Of a DNA stretch of 45,040 nt, positions 1 through 8,259 are shown piece after piece (the stretch's first letter is position 1; the number at the start of each line of letters is the position of its first letter). The DNA comes from Bacteroidetes bacterium ADurb.Bin008. Its GTDB lineage: Bacteria > Bacteroidota > Bacteroidia > Bacteroidales > Tenuifilaceae. A program made the position numbers and the translations under genes. The DNA lies in contig MWFE01000025.1 in NCBI GenBank assembly GCA_002071445.1, positions 1 to 45,040 of the forward strand, written 5' to 3'. The notes below the pieces were generated by a model, which searched no databases, was not told the origin of the DNA, and saw nothing but the letters and a program-made list of their open reading frames with translations.

Positions 1-853
1 ACTTCGTTTTTTCATCAGCATAAAAGTACAGATTTTTATCTATACTTATGTCCGATGATTTAGGGGGCTGAAACAGGTTGCCCTTCAAATAGCGATCGGC
101 AATATTTATCCCGCCCATAAAGGCGGTTTTACCATCAACTATGATAATCTTCCTATGATTCCTGTAATTAATTTTACTGGTAAGCAACGGGAATGTGACT
201 TTCATAAAAGGATATACCTCGGCCCCTGCAGAGATTAACTCGTTTATATACCTTTTTGGCAAACTCCAACTACCCACATCATCATAAATAAGCCTTACCT
301 CAACCCCTCTCTTTGCTTTTTCAATGAGAAGATCCTTGATTACATTGCCAATTTCATCATCCGAAATGATATAGAATTCTAAATGGATAAATGATTCGGC
401 CGACATTATGGCATTGATAATTGCATCGAAAGTTTTTCTGCCGGTTTGAAAAATTTTTACATGATTATACTGTGTAAGCAAAGCTTTGCTATTATTCAAC
501 AGTAATGTTATTATATTCAGATTGTTAGCAATACTTGGATTTTTATAATAATTTTGGGACTGAATGTTAACCAGCTGATTTTTACTTAATATCTCTATTT
601 GCTGCAAATCGCGCAGCCCTTTGCGGCTAAATATTTTCTGTTTTCTAAAGTTTTGCCCGAAAAAAATGTAGAAAATCAGACCTATTATGGGTAGCAGTAT
701 GAGAATTAAAACCCAGGTAGATGTTTTTAATGGATCGCGTTTCTCGTGAATTACCATTGCCGCCGTTGATAGAATGGTAATTACATAGATAATCGTTAAT
801 ACGAGAGAAACGTTACCCAGAATGATGGTCTCCCAAAAATATGCAATGTCCAT
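1..853 (-). CDS. cls: Cardiolipin synthase / phospholipase D family, C-terminus cut by window edge
   Basis: Membrane phosphatidyltransferase that makes cardiolipin from phosphatidylglycerol. The visible 284 codons start at ATG 853 and stay open to base 1, so the C-terminal part with the second HKD motif is missing. Two hydrophobic helices lie at about residues 10-34 and 46-66, the usual N-terminal anchor of bacterial Cls. The first PLD motif is complete: H233, K235 and D240 in YRNHRKIIIVDG, followed by GGINIADRY, as in the family. The gene lies outside any obvious operon; the next gene on the same strand starts 2.6 kb away, upstream. The family is clear; the exact lipid product is inferred. 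Confidence 0.9.
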   Translation of the reverse strand, partial: MDIAYFWETIILGNVSLVLTIIYVITILSTAAMVIHEKRDPLKTSTWVLILILLPIIGLIFYIFFGQNFRKQKIFSRKGLRDLQQIEILSKNQLVNIQSQNYYKNPSIANNLNIITLLLNNSKALLTQYNHVKIFQTGRKTFDAIINAIMSAESFIHLEFYIISDDEIGNVIKDLLIEKAKRGVEVRLIYDDVGSWSLPKRYINELISAGAEVYPFMKVTFPLLTSKINYRNHRKIIIVDGKTAFMGGINIADRYLKGNLFQPPKSSDISIDKNLYFYADEKTK

Positions 854-1103
854 AATATCGCATTAAACGACAAAAAACATACAAAAAATTTTTGAAAGGT
901 CTATAACATCCTGTTACAATTTTTGTAAAAACCTAACATGGTTTAAAAATCCATGTCCGAAAAAATGAAAGTATAAAAAAACGAATCAATCAAATCTGTA
1001 CCCAATTATTCAATCAACGTGCTTATTCACGGTAACTTTTAACTCACAAAGCTAGGTCCCGCAATGTGTTAAGAGGCATATAAAAAAGAACGCTTACCGC
1101 TGT

Positions 1104-3461
1104 TTAAGTATCATTATCCCTCCTTTTATGGCCATTTTCTGACCGATTGCTTTCTGTGAAATCGGTTATATTCTGTGCAATTTTCAAAATTTTTATCACT
1201 TCGTTCTTCTCGTTGAAAATTGGCGCATAGGTTTCCATAAATGTGTATATCTTGTCATTTATGCTTAATTGGCTTGTTTCCTTCTTTTTCATTCCTCGGC
1301 TTAAATCTTCCCAAAAGGATTTATACTCACTGAGCTGCTTTTCGGTCATCACCAAATTATCACTATGGTGTGTACCAACAATCACATCGAGCGTTACATT
1401 CATAAGGTTTAGGTAAGCTTCATTGGCGTTTATTATTTTCCCCTTAGTATCATACTCAATCACATAACTCGAGGAGTGAATGGCATTAATAAGGCTCTCC
1501 ATCTCGGCTGTTTTTCTCGCCGACTCCTCCTGAGTAGCCTGAAGTTCCTCCATATTCTGTCTCATTTCCTCCTCCTGCGAAGCCAGCTCTTCCGATTTAT
1601 GTTTCGACTCAGCAAGCAGTTGAGCCGTTTTGATATTAATTTTTACTGTTGAAATCGTAGCAGCAATACTCTCCCCGATCCTTTTAACAAATTCAACAAC
1701 ATGGCTTTCGAAGAACTCAAAAGAGGCCAATTCTACAACTCCATACACCTCTTCGTTTAGTTTTAAAGGGACAAGAAGTAGGCATCGAGGATTTTCATCG
1801 CCCAAGCCCGAGAAAATTTGTATGTAATCCTTAGGAATATCGGTCATGAATATGACCTCTCCCTCCTGAGCACACCTGCCCACCAAACCCTCCCCTATCT
1901 CAATTCTTTTTTCAATGTACTTCCTCCGGTCATAAGCATACGATGCTGCCAATTCGAAATGCAAATCTTCAGCGTTATCATCATTAAACAGGAAAAGAGC
2001 TCCGATTTGTGCGCCGATATACTTAACAAGGTTGCTAATCACCTGGTATGAGAATTCTGCAATATTGTCGTTATTCATCCTAAGAATTTCTGCAAATTTT
2101 GCTATTCCCAGCGTTGACCAGTTTGTTTGCTCAGCCTCTTTTTTCCTTGCATCCTCGTTCTCCTTCGCCTTAACTAAACTTGCCTGCATGTCGAGCAATG
2201 CCAAACCCAAAACATCATCATCGCTAAGTTTTGTATGCTGTATATTAAGATTGCCTTTCCCTATTTCGGAAGCAAAATGTATGGTTTTTGACAATGCGTC
2301 AATCAAAGTATTGAGCGAGTGGTTAATATCTTCCATCTCATCGCCAGTTCGTATTTCTGTACTCTTTTCAACATCAATCTTGCCCAACGATAGTTCGCTC
2401 AATAAATTCTTGATACTGGCCAGAGGCTTTGTAATACCGTAAGCAATAAATAGAATAACTAATGAAAGGACAGAAAATCCTATCAAGCTAAGAATAATGG
2501 CTTTTTTTGAGATTTGCTTTTGTTGTTGCAGAAGAACTTTCGTTGGGGTAAACAGAGCAAATGACCAAGGGGTCTGGCTTTGTCCAATGGGAATGGCAAT
2601 AAACGTGGCGTAATACTCATTGCTGTTTATAGTGTCAGTATAGACAAATGAAAAGTTTTCGCCATTGAATATTTTTTCGGCTATACCATGCATCCCATTC
2701 TCAACAGCATACACATCGCCCAGCACTTTGCCCAAGTATTTCTCATCATGATGCCCGACAATGGTTCCATTATGCGAGAATATAATGGAAAAACTACCTT
2801 CAAATGGTTTTATCTTGCTGGTAAAATCTTGATAGAATACAAGCGGAATATCAACACCAAACAATCCCACGAAATTGCCATTCTCCAGCAAGGGAACCGC
2901 AGTGCTCGCTTCAAGAATCTGCTCTCCCGATTCACTATAGGTGAACCAATAAGGATCAAGCATGGTTTCTTGTTTTGATTGTTTTACCCCATAATAGCTG
3001 GTTCCATATGCTTCACCATCAAGGTTCAGCGTTTCTTCTGTATATTTTATTTCTCCTTCCTCCCGGAAAAAGATGTATCTATTTCTTCCGTATGGCTTTT
3101 TGTAGGTACTGTCCATGGCATTAATTTCCCAGTTTCCCCATACCGATAGCAAATTAGGATTGCCTACAGTAACTCCATGTAACATCTTGATAAAAGTACT
3201 GGCTCTCTGCTTTTGTGGGATCTTTCGAAAATCATACATGCCATGAACCATAGTCCGTGAAATGTCCATGTCTTTGTTAAGCATTGCGCCCACAATATTG
3301 GCATTATCCTTTGCATACAGGTCGGCCTTCTCAAACGCTTCTTGTAGCGATATATCCCTAAGTTTAAATATTAAATAACCAATGCATAACCCGTATGTTA
3401 CTATGACAATAGCCATTACTGAGAGGAGCAGTTTGCTCCTAATTTTCATCCGTATTTTCAT
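1104..3461 (-). CDS. Membrane sensor with dCache, HAMP, GAF and PAS domains, no output domain
   Basis: 785-residue receptor-like protein. Visible order: cytoplasmic start, TM1 at about 9-31, an extracytoplasmic region to about 315 that resembles a double-Cache sensor (motifs near TAVPLLENGNFVGLFGVDI and YYATFIAIPI), TM2 at about 320-345, HAMP to about 395, a GAF-like domain at about 455-600 (GEGLVGRCAQEGEVIFMTDI), a Glu/Gln-rich coiled coil at about 615-650 and a PAS domain at about 655-765. The protein ends just after the PAS domain. No histidine kinase, GGDEF, PP2C or methyl-accepting signalling domain is present, so its output must be by protein contact or through another gene. The start could be M1 or M5. 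Function beyond sensing is unknown. A link to the SiaB/SiaC genes nearby is only speculation. Confidence 0.8.
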   Translation of the reverse strand: MKIRMKIRSKLLLSVMAIVIVTYGLCIGYLIFKLRDISLQEAFEKADLYAKDNANIVGAMLNKDMDISRTMVHGMYDFRKIPQKQRASTFIKMLHGVTVGNPNLLSVWGNWEINAMDSTYKKPYGRNRYIFFREEGEIKYTEETLNLDGEAYGTSYYGVKQSKQETMLDPYWFTYSESGEQILEASTAVPLLENGNFVGLFGVDIPLVFYQDFTSKIKPFEGSFSIIFSHNGTIVGHHDEKYLGKVLGDVYAVENGMHGIAEKIFNGENFSFVYTDTINSNEYYATFIAIPIGQSQTPWSFALFTPTKVLLQQQKQISKKAIILSLIGFSVLSLVILFIAYGITKPLASIKNLLSELSLGKIDVEKSTEIRTGDEMEDINHSLNTLIDALSKTIHFASEIGKGNLNIQHTKLSDDDVLGLALLDMQASLVKAKENEDARKKEAEQTNWSTLGIAKFAEILRMNNDNIAEFSYQVISNLVKYIGAQIGALFLFNDDNAEDLHFELAASYAYDRRKYIEKRIEIGEGLVGRCAQEGEVIFMTDIPKDYIQIFSGLGDENPRCLLLVPLKLNEEVYGVVELASFEFFESHVVEFVKRIGESIAATISTVKINIKTAQLLAESKHKSEELASQEEEMRQNMEELQATQEESARKTAEMESLINAIHSSSYVIEYDTKGKIINANEAYLNLMNVTLDVIVGTHHSDNLVMTEKQLSEYKSFWEDLSRGMKKKETSQLSINDKIYTFMETYAPIFNEKNEVIKILKIAQNITDFTESNRSENGHKRRDNDT

Positions 3462-3727
3462 AGATATTACGTATAAATGTTTTGTTTAAAACAAATTCAA
3501 ATAGTTACGCAATATTAAAATTAGCACAATATTACTTCACCGGTTATTAATAAGAAACTTTAACCTTAACAATGAAAAGAATACGAATACAACAAATCCC
3601 TATATCCTGAAAATATAGTTGAAATACTTTTGTCCACATTCATATACTAAAGTTAGATGAATAATAAGACAATAGTCAATATTATGCAATTCTTCAACTT
3701 GGCAAAACTGATGAATCGCTGTAATAG
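3462..3727. other. Gene-free AT-rich gap
   Basis: About 265 bases between the phosphofructokinase stop and the start of the sensor gene. The sequence is AT-rich and should hold the sensor promoter on the minus strand, but I could not find a convincing TAnnTTTG element with a correctly spaced TTTG. No ORF or strong hairpin is visible. Confidence 0.5.
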
Positions 3728-4822
3728 TTAATCGCCAAAGCTGATGCCTATTCCTTTCGCTGTTTTTACCAAATCACAACCGGGGTCCACAAAATTAGGT
3801 TGTCCTACCGCTTCGCTGAGAGGAACAGCAACAATATTCGGATGCCTGTAGGCCACCATTTGTCCAAATCGTTGTTCGAGAACCATTTCAAATGCTTTAA
3901 CCCCAAACTGTGTGGCCAATATCCGATCGTAGGCGGTAGGTATTCCACCTCTTTGCAAGTGCCCCAGCACGGTTTCGCGCATATCCGCCTCGAAACCAGC
4001 CATTTTTAACTCTTCAGTCAGTTTATGGGCTACTCCGCCAAGGCGCAGATTGGAATATCCAACTTCCTTACTTTCGGCAAAAACTATAGATCCATCCTTA
4101 GGCTTTGCTCCTTCGGCAATCACCACTATGGCATTTCCCTTTCCTTTGCTATACCTTGCCTTCAGCCTTTCCAATACTTTGTTTAAATCGTAGGGAATCT
4201 CGGGAATGAGGCAAACTTCGGCACCCCCGCCAATGGCAGCGTGTAGGGCAATCCATCCGGCAAACCTCCCCATAACCTCAAGTACAAGCACCCTGTTATG
4301 GCTTGCTGCTGTTGTAACCAACTTATCTACCGCCTCGGTTGCAATCTGAACGGCAGTTTGAAAACCGAAAGTAAAGTCTGTAGCCGAAAGGTCATTATCT
4401 ATGGTTTTTGGAACACCTATGATATTAAGCCCTTTCTCAAAAAGGGCTTGAGAGATTTTCTGCGAGCCATCGCCTCCAATACTAATAACCGCATCAACAC
4501 CAAGGTATTGCAATTTTCTTATCATCTCATCCGAGCGATCAACAAAATCCCATGAACCATCCTTGTTCTTAATGGGCCAGGCAAAAGGGCCCCCTTTGTT
4601 GGTTGAGCCAATGATCGTACCGCCCTGAACGTGTATTCCTGCAACTGCCCGTTCATCGAGTACTCTAATTTCTGTAGGCTCTCTTAAAATGCCATTGAAA
4701 GACTCAATGCTTCCAATAACCTCCCAATCAGGCTCCTGTTGAGCTCGTTTCACAATCGCACGAATTACCGCGTTAAGACCTGGGCAATCGCCCCCACCGG
4801 TTGCAACCAATACTCTTTTCAT
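3728..4822 (-). CDS. pfkA: 6-phosphofructokinase, group III-like
   Basis: Phosphorylates fructose 6-phosphate in glycolysis. Of 364 residues, the visible motifs are GGGDCPGLN (9-17), GGDGS (116-120), PKTIDND (138-144, holding the catalytic Asp) and MGRFAGW (184-190), plus HLQRGG near the C-terminal substrate site. The two residues that separate donors disagree: Gly in GGDGS fits ATP, as in E. coli Gly104, while Lys in PKTIDND is the residue of PPi enzymes, where E. coli has Gly124. This Gly/Lys pair is known from the mixed group III that includes Streptomyces ATP-dependent enzymes, so ATP is more likely but not certain. It is monocistronic as far as can be seen. Confidence 0.92.
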   Translation of the reverse strand: MKRVLVATGGGDCPGLNAVIRAIVKRAQQEPDWEVIGSIESFNGILREPTEIRVLDERAVAGIHVQGGTIIGSTNKGGPFAWPIKNKDGSWDFVDRSDEMIRKLQYLGVDAVISIGGDGSQKISQALFEKGLNIIGVPKTIDNDLSATDFTFGFQTAVQIATEAVDKLVTTAASHNRVLVLEVMGRFAGWIALHAAIGGGAEVCLIPEIPYDLNKVLERLKARYSKGKGNAIVVIAEGAKPKDGSIVFAESKEVGYSNLRLGGVAHKLTEELKMAGFEADMRETVLGHLQRGGIPTAYDRILATQFGVKAFEMVLEQRFGQMVAYRHPNIVAVPLSEAVGQPNFVDPGCDLVKTAKGIGISFGD

Positions 4823-4879
4823 AATTAATCAGTTAAATATTGTTTAATAATATGCAGGCCACTTAGTGGGCCTATCACT

Positions 4880-4910
4880 TTTGGGTTTTCTTTTTAAAAA
4901 ACTATCTTTA
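4880..4910 (+). promoter_or_regulatory. Candidate Bacteroidota promoter upstream of the GH13 gene
   Basis: TTTG at 4880-4883, a 19-base spacer and TATCTTTA at 4903-4910, one base off the TAnnTTTG consensus of the primary Bacteroidota sigma factor. It would leave a leader of about 170 bases before the GH13 start codon at 5087. Confidence 0.45.
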
Positions 4911-5086
4911 CCCAATAAAAATGAATATGCCTTATGGTAAACATTTCATGCTTTAACTAGTACAAATGTACATTTTTTTAATTCACTTTACTCTTTAAAA
5001 CAGGTTTTGCTTGTAAAACATTCATAGTGAGAATGACCATAGAACGAAAGAGATAATATTCAGTTACTAATTAAAAAAACAAAAAA

Positions 5087-6478
5087 ATGGGGTTCAAACG
5101 CACACTATTCACAGTTCGAATTTTTGTATTTGCAGCAACTTTAGCAATAGCACTGAGTTTTTCATCGTGTAAACAGCAACCGCTGGCCGAGGAACCATTT
5201 AAGGTTGAGCATGCTGAATGGCTCAATAATGCAACGCTTTACGAAGTAAATATTCGTCAATATACACCAGAGGGAACATTTGCCGCTTTTGAACAGCACC
5301 TTCCCCGATTAAAAGAGCTGGGCGTTGATATTCTATGGCTTATGCCAATACATCCCATTGGCGAAGTGGAGAGAAAAGGCACACTGGGAAGTTACTATTC
5401 CGTTCAGGATTATATGGGTGTCAATCCTGAGTTTGGCTCCATGGACGATTTTAAGCATTTAGTAAGTCAGGCGCATGATCTTGGGATGAAGGTTATACTC
5501 GATTGGGTTGCAAACCACTGCGCTCATGATAATAAGATCGTGGAAGAACATCCCGACTGGGTGGTTAGAGATTCGGCAGGCAATGCCGTTTCGCCTTACG
5601 ATTGGACAGATGTAGTCCAGCTTAACTATGCAAATAACGAGTTCAGAGATTACATGATTTCTGCTCTGAAGTATTGGATTGAAGAGGCAGGGGTTGATGG
5701 ATACAGGTGTGATGTGGCATTCATGGTTCCCACTGATTTCTGGAATAAGGTGCGCAAGGAACTGGTCTCCCTTAAACCAATGTTTATGCTTGCCGAAGCG
5801 GAGAATGTTGAACTTCAGCAATTTGCTTTTGATGCCGATTACGCATGGGAATTTCACTCGCTAATGAATGAAATTGCCAAGGGCAAAAAAACGGTGATGG
5901 ATATGGATCGCTACTTTCAGAAAGAGTTGGCCACCTACCCCAAAAATACCATAAAAATGCACTTTACCAGCAACCACGATGAGAATAGCTGGCATGGTAC
6001 TGAATTTAACAGAATGGGAAAAAGTGTCAAAGCATTTGCGGCATTAACCTTTACCATTCCTGGGATTCCTTTGATTTACAATGGTCAGGAAGTTGCATTC
6101 GACAAGCAACTGGAGTTCTTCGAAAAGGATGAGATTAGCTGGACCCCTAATGCTGAATTTACCGATTTTTATAAAGAGCTGATTGAACTCAAAAGAAACA
6201 ATACAGCTCTGATGGCCGGTGCAAAAGGTGCTGATATGTTTCGCGTAAAAACGAGCAATGATATTAATGTATTTGCCTTCATCCGTGAAAATGAACAGGA
6301 TAAAGTTTTTGCCATTTTCAATTTTTCGCCATTGGAGCAAATCATCGACTTGGAAGGGGAAGCCTATAAGGGTTCATACACAGAACTTTTTAGCAACGAC
6401 TCTTTCTCTTTTACAGAAGGTTCAAAAATCACTTTAACTCCTTGGGCTTTTAAAATTTATATAAAAGAAACTCCCTAG
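5087..6478 (+). CDS. Alpha-amylase family (GH13) lipoprotein
   Basis: Glycoside hydrolase acting on alpha-glucans, probably anchored in the periplasm or on the cell surface. A signal peptide ends in the lipobox LSFSSC with lipidated Cys28. The (beta/alpha)8 barrel shows the GH13 signature regions: DWVANH (139-144), GYRCDVAF with nucleophile D209, LAEAE with acid/base E237, and SNHDEN with D298. A short beta-sandwich C-terminal domain follows from about residue 385. At 463 residues it is compact, near the size of small maltodextrin-type amylases. There is no SusC/SusD pair nearby. Substrate specificity cannot be read from the sequence. Confidence 0.9.
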   Translation: MGFKRTLFTVRIFVFAATLAIALSFSSCKQQPLAEEPFKVEHAEWLNNATLYEVNIRQYTPEGTFAAFEQHLPRLKELGVDILWLMPIHPIGEVERKGTLGSYYSVQDYMGVNPEFGSMDDFKHLVSQAHDLGMKVILDWVANHCAHDNKIVEEHPDWVVRDSAGNAVSPYDWTDVVQLNYANNEFRDYMISALKYWIEEAGVDGYRCDVAFMVPTDFWNKVRKELVSLKPMFMLAEAENVELQQFAFDADYAWEFHSLMNEIAKGKKTVMDMDRYFQKELATYPKNTIKMHFTSNHDENSWHGTEFNRMGKSVKAFAALTFTIPGIPLIYNGQEVAFDKQLEFFEKDEISWTPNAEFTDFYKELIELKRNNTALMAGAKGADMFRVKTSNDINVFAFIRENEQDKVFAIFNFSPLEQIIDLEGEAYKGSYTELFSNDSFSFTEGSKITLTPWAFKIYIKETP

Positions 6479-6564
6479 GGCATTATGCGGTCTATTTCCA
6501 AAGATTTAATAATAGGCTGATTGAACTACCATTATAAAAAATAATGGAAAAAATAGAGTCAATC

Positions 6565-6596
6565 TTTGGTTGAAATGATAAAAAAATATATTTTTG
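6565..6596 (+). promoter_or_regulatory. Bacteroidota-type promoter for tRNA-Lys
   Basis: TTTG at 6565-6568, a spacer of exactly 20 bases and TATTTTTG at 6589-6596 match the TTTG-N19/20-TAnnTTTG consensus. Transcription would start about 6602 and run about 90 bases to the mature tRNA. Confidence 0.6.
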
Positions 6597-6657
6597 CAGC
6601 GCTTTAATAGGGTATTAATGTTCATTTAACCTTGATTGGAGCATTGGTTCACCTACG

Positions 6658-6677
6658 GGACTGTTAGTCCTTTTTTT
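6658..6677 (+). terminator. Small hairpin with seven T, in the tRNA leader
   Basis: GGACT (6658-6662), loop GTT and AGTCC (6666-6670) form a 5-bp stem followed by seven T. It has the shape of an intrinsic terminator but lies between the likely tRNA promoter and the tRNA, so it is either leaky, an attenuator, or a processing signal. Confidence 0.4.
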
Positions 6678-6691
6678 GTTGCACCAAGAAT

Positions 6692-6764
6692 GATTCAGTA
6701 GCTCAGCAGGTAGAGCACATCCCTTTTAAGGATGGGGTCCTGGGTTCGAGCCCCAGCTGGATCA
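6692..6764 (+). tRNA. tRNA-Lys (anticodon TTT)
   Basis: A 73-base cloverleaf. The acceptor stem GATTCAG/CTGGATC has one T-G wobble and discriminator A at 6764. The D arm is GCTC...GAGC. The anticodon stem CATCC/GGATG carries the loop CTTTTAA with anticodon TTT. The T arm is CTGGG-TTCGAGC-CCCAG. The CCA end is not encoded. A strong terminator hairpin follows directly. Confidence 0.95.
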
Positions 6765-6768
6765 CAAC

Positions 6769-6807
6769 GACAAAAGGCTGCTTCACAGTGTGAGGCAGCC
6801 TTTTGTC
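6769..6807. terminator. Bidirectional terminator between tRNA-Lys and the siaC operon
   Basis: Arms 6769-6781 and 6795-6807 are perfect 13-base inverted repeats, and the inner bases TCACA/TGTGA extend the stem almost to the loop. A short T run lies on the plus-strand side. The position between a plus-strand tRNA and convergent minus-strand genes fits a shared terminator. Confidence 0.8.
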
Positions 6808-6832
6808 TTTGAAATGCTGAGTAATGCTCCTA

Positions 6833-7240
6833 CTAAAATTCTGATTCAATGCATACGTATGGCATTTTAAGCATGCTGAATTCAAAAAGTTCTATCCCCG
6901 ACTCCTTCATCTCTTCATCATCCTTCTCATAATGCCATTCGACAAACACTCCAATACCCAATTCGGTAAATTCATTGATTTTATGAAGCAGAGTTATTAG
7001 ATATTTATAGGAAGCTGAATTAAAATACCTGAAAAAGAAAATTACTTTAATATCCTTTTTGTCATCCTTACCGGCTTTGGTCAGGTAACTCTTGTAACTA
7101 TCAAGCCAATCTATTGCAGGCTGGAAGAATACGGTCACATTCTCTGGATGACATATACCAACTACTTTAAAAATATTTGTTTCGGGATCAAATAATACCT
7201 CAGGTGAATCTTTTTTGGCTTTAATACTCAACTTGTGCAT
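6833..7240 (-). CDS. SiaC-family (DUF1987) protein, paralogue 3, Ser at the phosphosite
   Basis: 135-residue single-domain protein of the SiaC family, the phospho-regulated partner in SiaABCD-type switches. It keeps the family pattern: SPEVLFDPETNIFKVVGICHPE at the start, FFQPAIDWLDSY, then RYFNSAS and a WHYEKDDEEM segment. The phospho-acceptor Thr of the family is replaced by Ser75 (YFNSAS), and a basic insert (KAGKDDKKD) precedes it. It is the last of three tandem genes, 23 bases behind the preceding one. It is the most divergent of the three, including a C-terminus that departs from the usual IPF ending. Whether Ser75 is phosphorylated is unknown. Confidence 0.8.
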   Translation of the reverse strand: MHKLSIKAKKDSPEVLFDPETNIFKVVGICHPENVTVFFQPAIDWLDSYKSYLTKAGKDDKKDIKVIFFFRYFNSASYKYLITLLHKINEFTELGIGVFVEWHYEKDDEEMKESGIELFEFSMLKMPYVCIESEF

Positions 7241-7263
7241 GATACTTATGGGTTTGGTAGTGC

Positions 7264-7650
7264 TTAACTATTATCCACCTTGGGCTTCAAGTTAAAAGGA
7301 ATAGATAAAAGGTCTGAAAACTCCATCCCTGCCTCTTCCATTTCCACATCATATTTAGGATATCTCCAGGTAACCTCAATCTTTTTTCCGAATTTTTGAA
7401 TATCCCTTAGCTTAGATAGAATTATTAAGATCATTTTCGATGATGCAGTATTGAAATATTCAAAATCCAAAATAATATTGGTAACGTCATTGGGGTCTTT
7501 CAAATAACCCTCAAACCATTCGATAATGGGGTTAAAAAAACCTTTCACATCTTCAGGAAGACATCTGCCCTCAATAATAAAGCGTCCTTTATCTTTATCC
7601 AGCGTGACGTTGGGGGTGATTTCTGTTGCTTCTATGGTAAGAGTTGTCAT
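7264..7650 (-). CDS. SiaC-family (DUF1987) phospho-regulatory protein, paralogue 2
   Basis: 128 residues, the standard length for the family. Motifs in order are ITPNVTLDKDKGRFIIEGRCLPEDV, FFNPIIEWFEGYL, EYFNTASSKMI and a C-terminal IPF. The Thr of YFNTAS is residue 68, the same number as Thr68 of Pseudomonas aeruginosa SiaC, which is phosphorylated by SiaB and dephosphorylated by SiaA. It is in an operon with two paralogues, 55 bases behind the first and 23 bases before the third. A cognate SiaB-family kinase is encoded 12 kb away on the plus strand. The family is firm; the regulated target is unknown. Confidence 0.88.
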   Translation of the reverse strand: MTTLTIEATEITPNVTLDKDKGRFIIEGRCLPEDVKGFFNPIIEWFEGYLKDPNDVTNIILDFEYFNTASSKMILIILSKLRDIQKFGKKIEVTWRYPKYDVEMEEAGMEFSDLLSIPFNLKPKVDNS

Positions 7651-7705
7651 TATGAAGATGCGTGTATTTTAGCTGAAACGATGTAATCCTATTAAATGAA
7701 GATAA

Positions 7706-8095
7706 TTAATCATTTAATGGTTGATAGCTAATAAATTCGAACGGAATTTCTAAGATGTCAGCATAGTCAACTCCTGCATCCTGCATGTCTTCATCATCTT
7801 CCTGATAATACCAATCAATTATCACTTTATGTCCACCGTCAATTATACCCTTGAAAAGTTCAAATAATTCCAATATCATTTTCGATGAAGCGGTATTGAA
7901 ATAATCCATCTTCACTTTAAGCCTTGTTTCAGGGTTTGGCGAAGTTGCGTATTCTTCTATCCAACTCAGCACAGGATTATAGAACTCCTTAACATCTTCC
8001 GGCAATGATTTTCCGGATATTGAAAAAATGCCGGCTGCTTTATCAAAAAGGATTTCAGGCGTTTCCTGCGTTCCCTTAATGCTTAGAATTTCCAT
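7706..8095 (-). CDS. SiaC-family (DUF1987) phospho-regulatory protein, paralogue 1
   Basis: First gene of the three-gene siaC-like operon. I place the start at ATG 8095 (MEILSIKG) rather than the upstream ATG at 8128: this gives 129 residues, aligns with both paralogues and puts the acceptor Thr of DYFNTASSK at residue 68. Other family motifs are ETPEILFDKAAGIFSISGKSLPEDV, FYNPVLSWIEEY, WYYQEDDEDM and a C-terminal IPFEF. Of the three it is closest to the family consensus. A well-formed promoter lies about 55-85 bases upstream of the start. Confidence 0.88.
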   Translation of the reverse strand: MEILSIKGTQETPEILFDKAAGIFSISGKSLPEDVKEFYNPVLSWIEEYATSPNPETRLKVKMDYFNTASSKMILELFELFKGIIDGGHKVIIDWYYQEDDEDMQDAGVDYADILEIPFEFISYQPLND

Positions 8096-8148
8096 GTTAC
8101 TGTTGTTAAATTTATTATTGATTAACAAAGAATGTACAATACAATTAA

Positions 8149-8180
8149 CAAATATAATTGCATTAAAATTAATTTACAAA
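8149..8180 (-). promoter_or_regulatory. Promoter of the siaC-like operon
   Basis: Read on the minus strand: TTTG (8180-8177), a spacer of exactly 20 bases and TATATTTG (8156-8149), a perfect match to the Bacteroidota consensus. Transcription would begin near 8143, giving a leader of about 48 bases before ATG 8095. Confidence 0.7.
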
Positions 8181-8259
8181 TATTGTGGAATTTTTGCTTA
8201 ATACTTAATGTCAAATGTAAAAAGTTATGCCTCCCAGATAATAATTCCTATAGTTTGCA

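Noticed and set aside
6529..6547. 7-bp inverted repeat after the GH13 gene as its terminator
   Set aside because: The stem is only AT-rich (CCATTAT/ATAATGG) with no T run on the plus strand; too weak to call.
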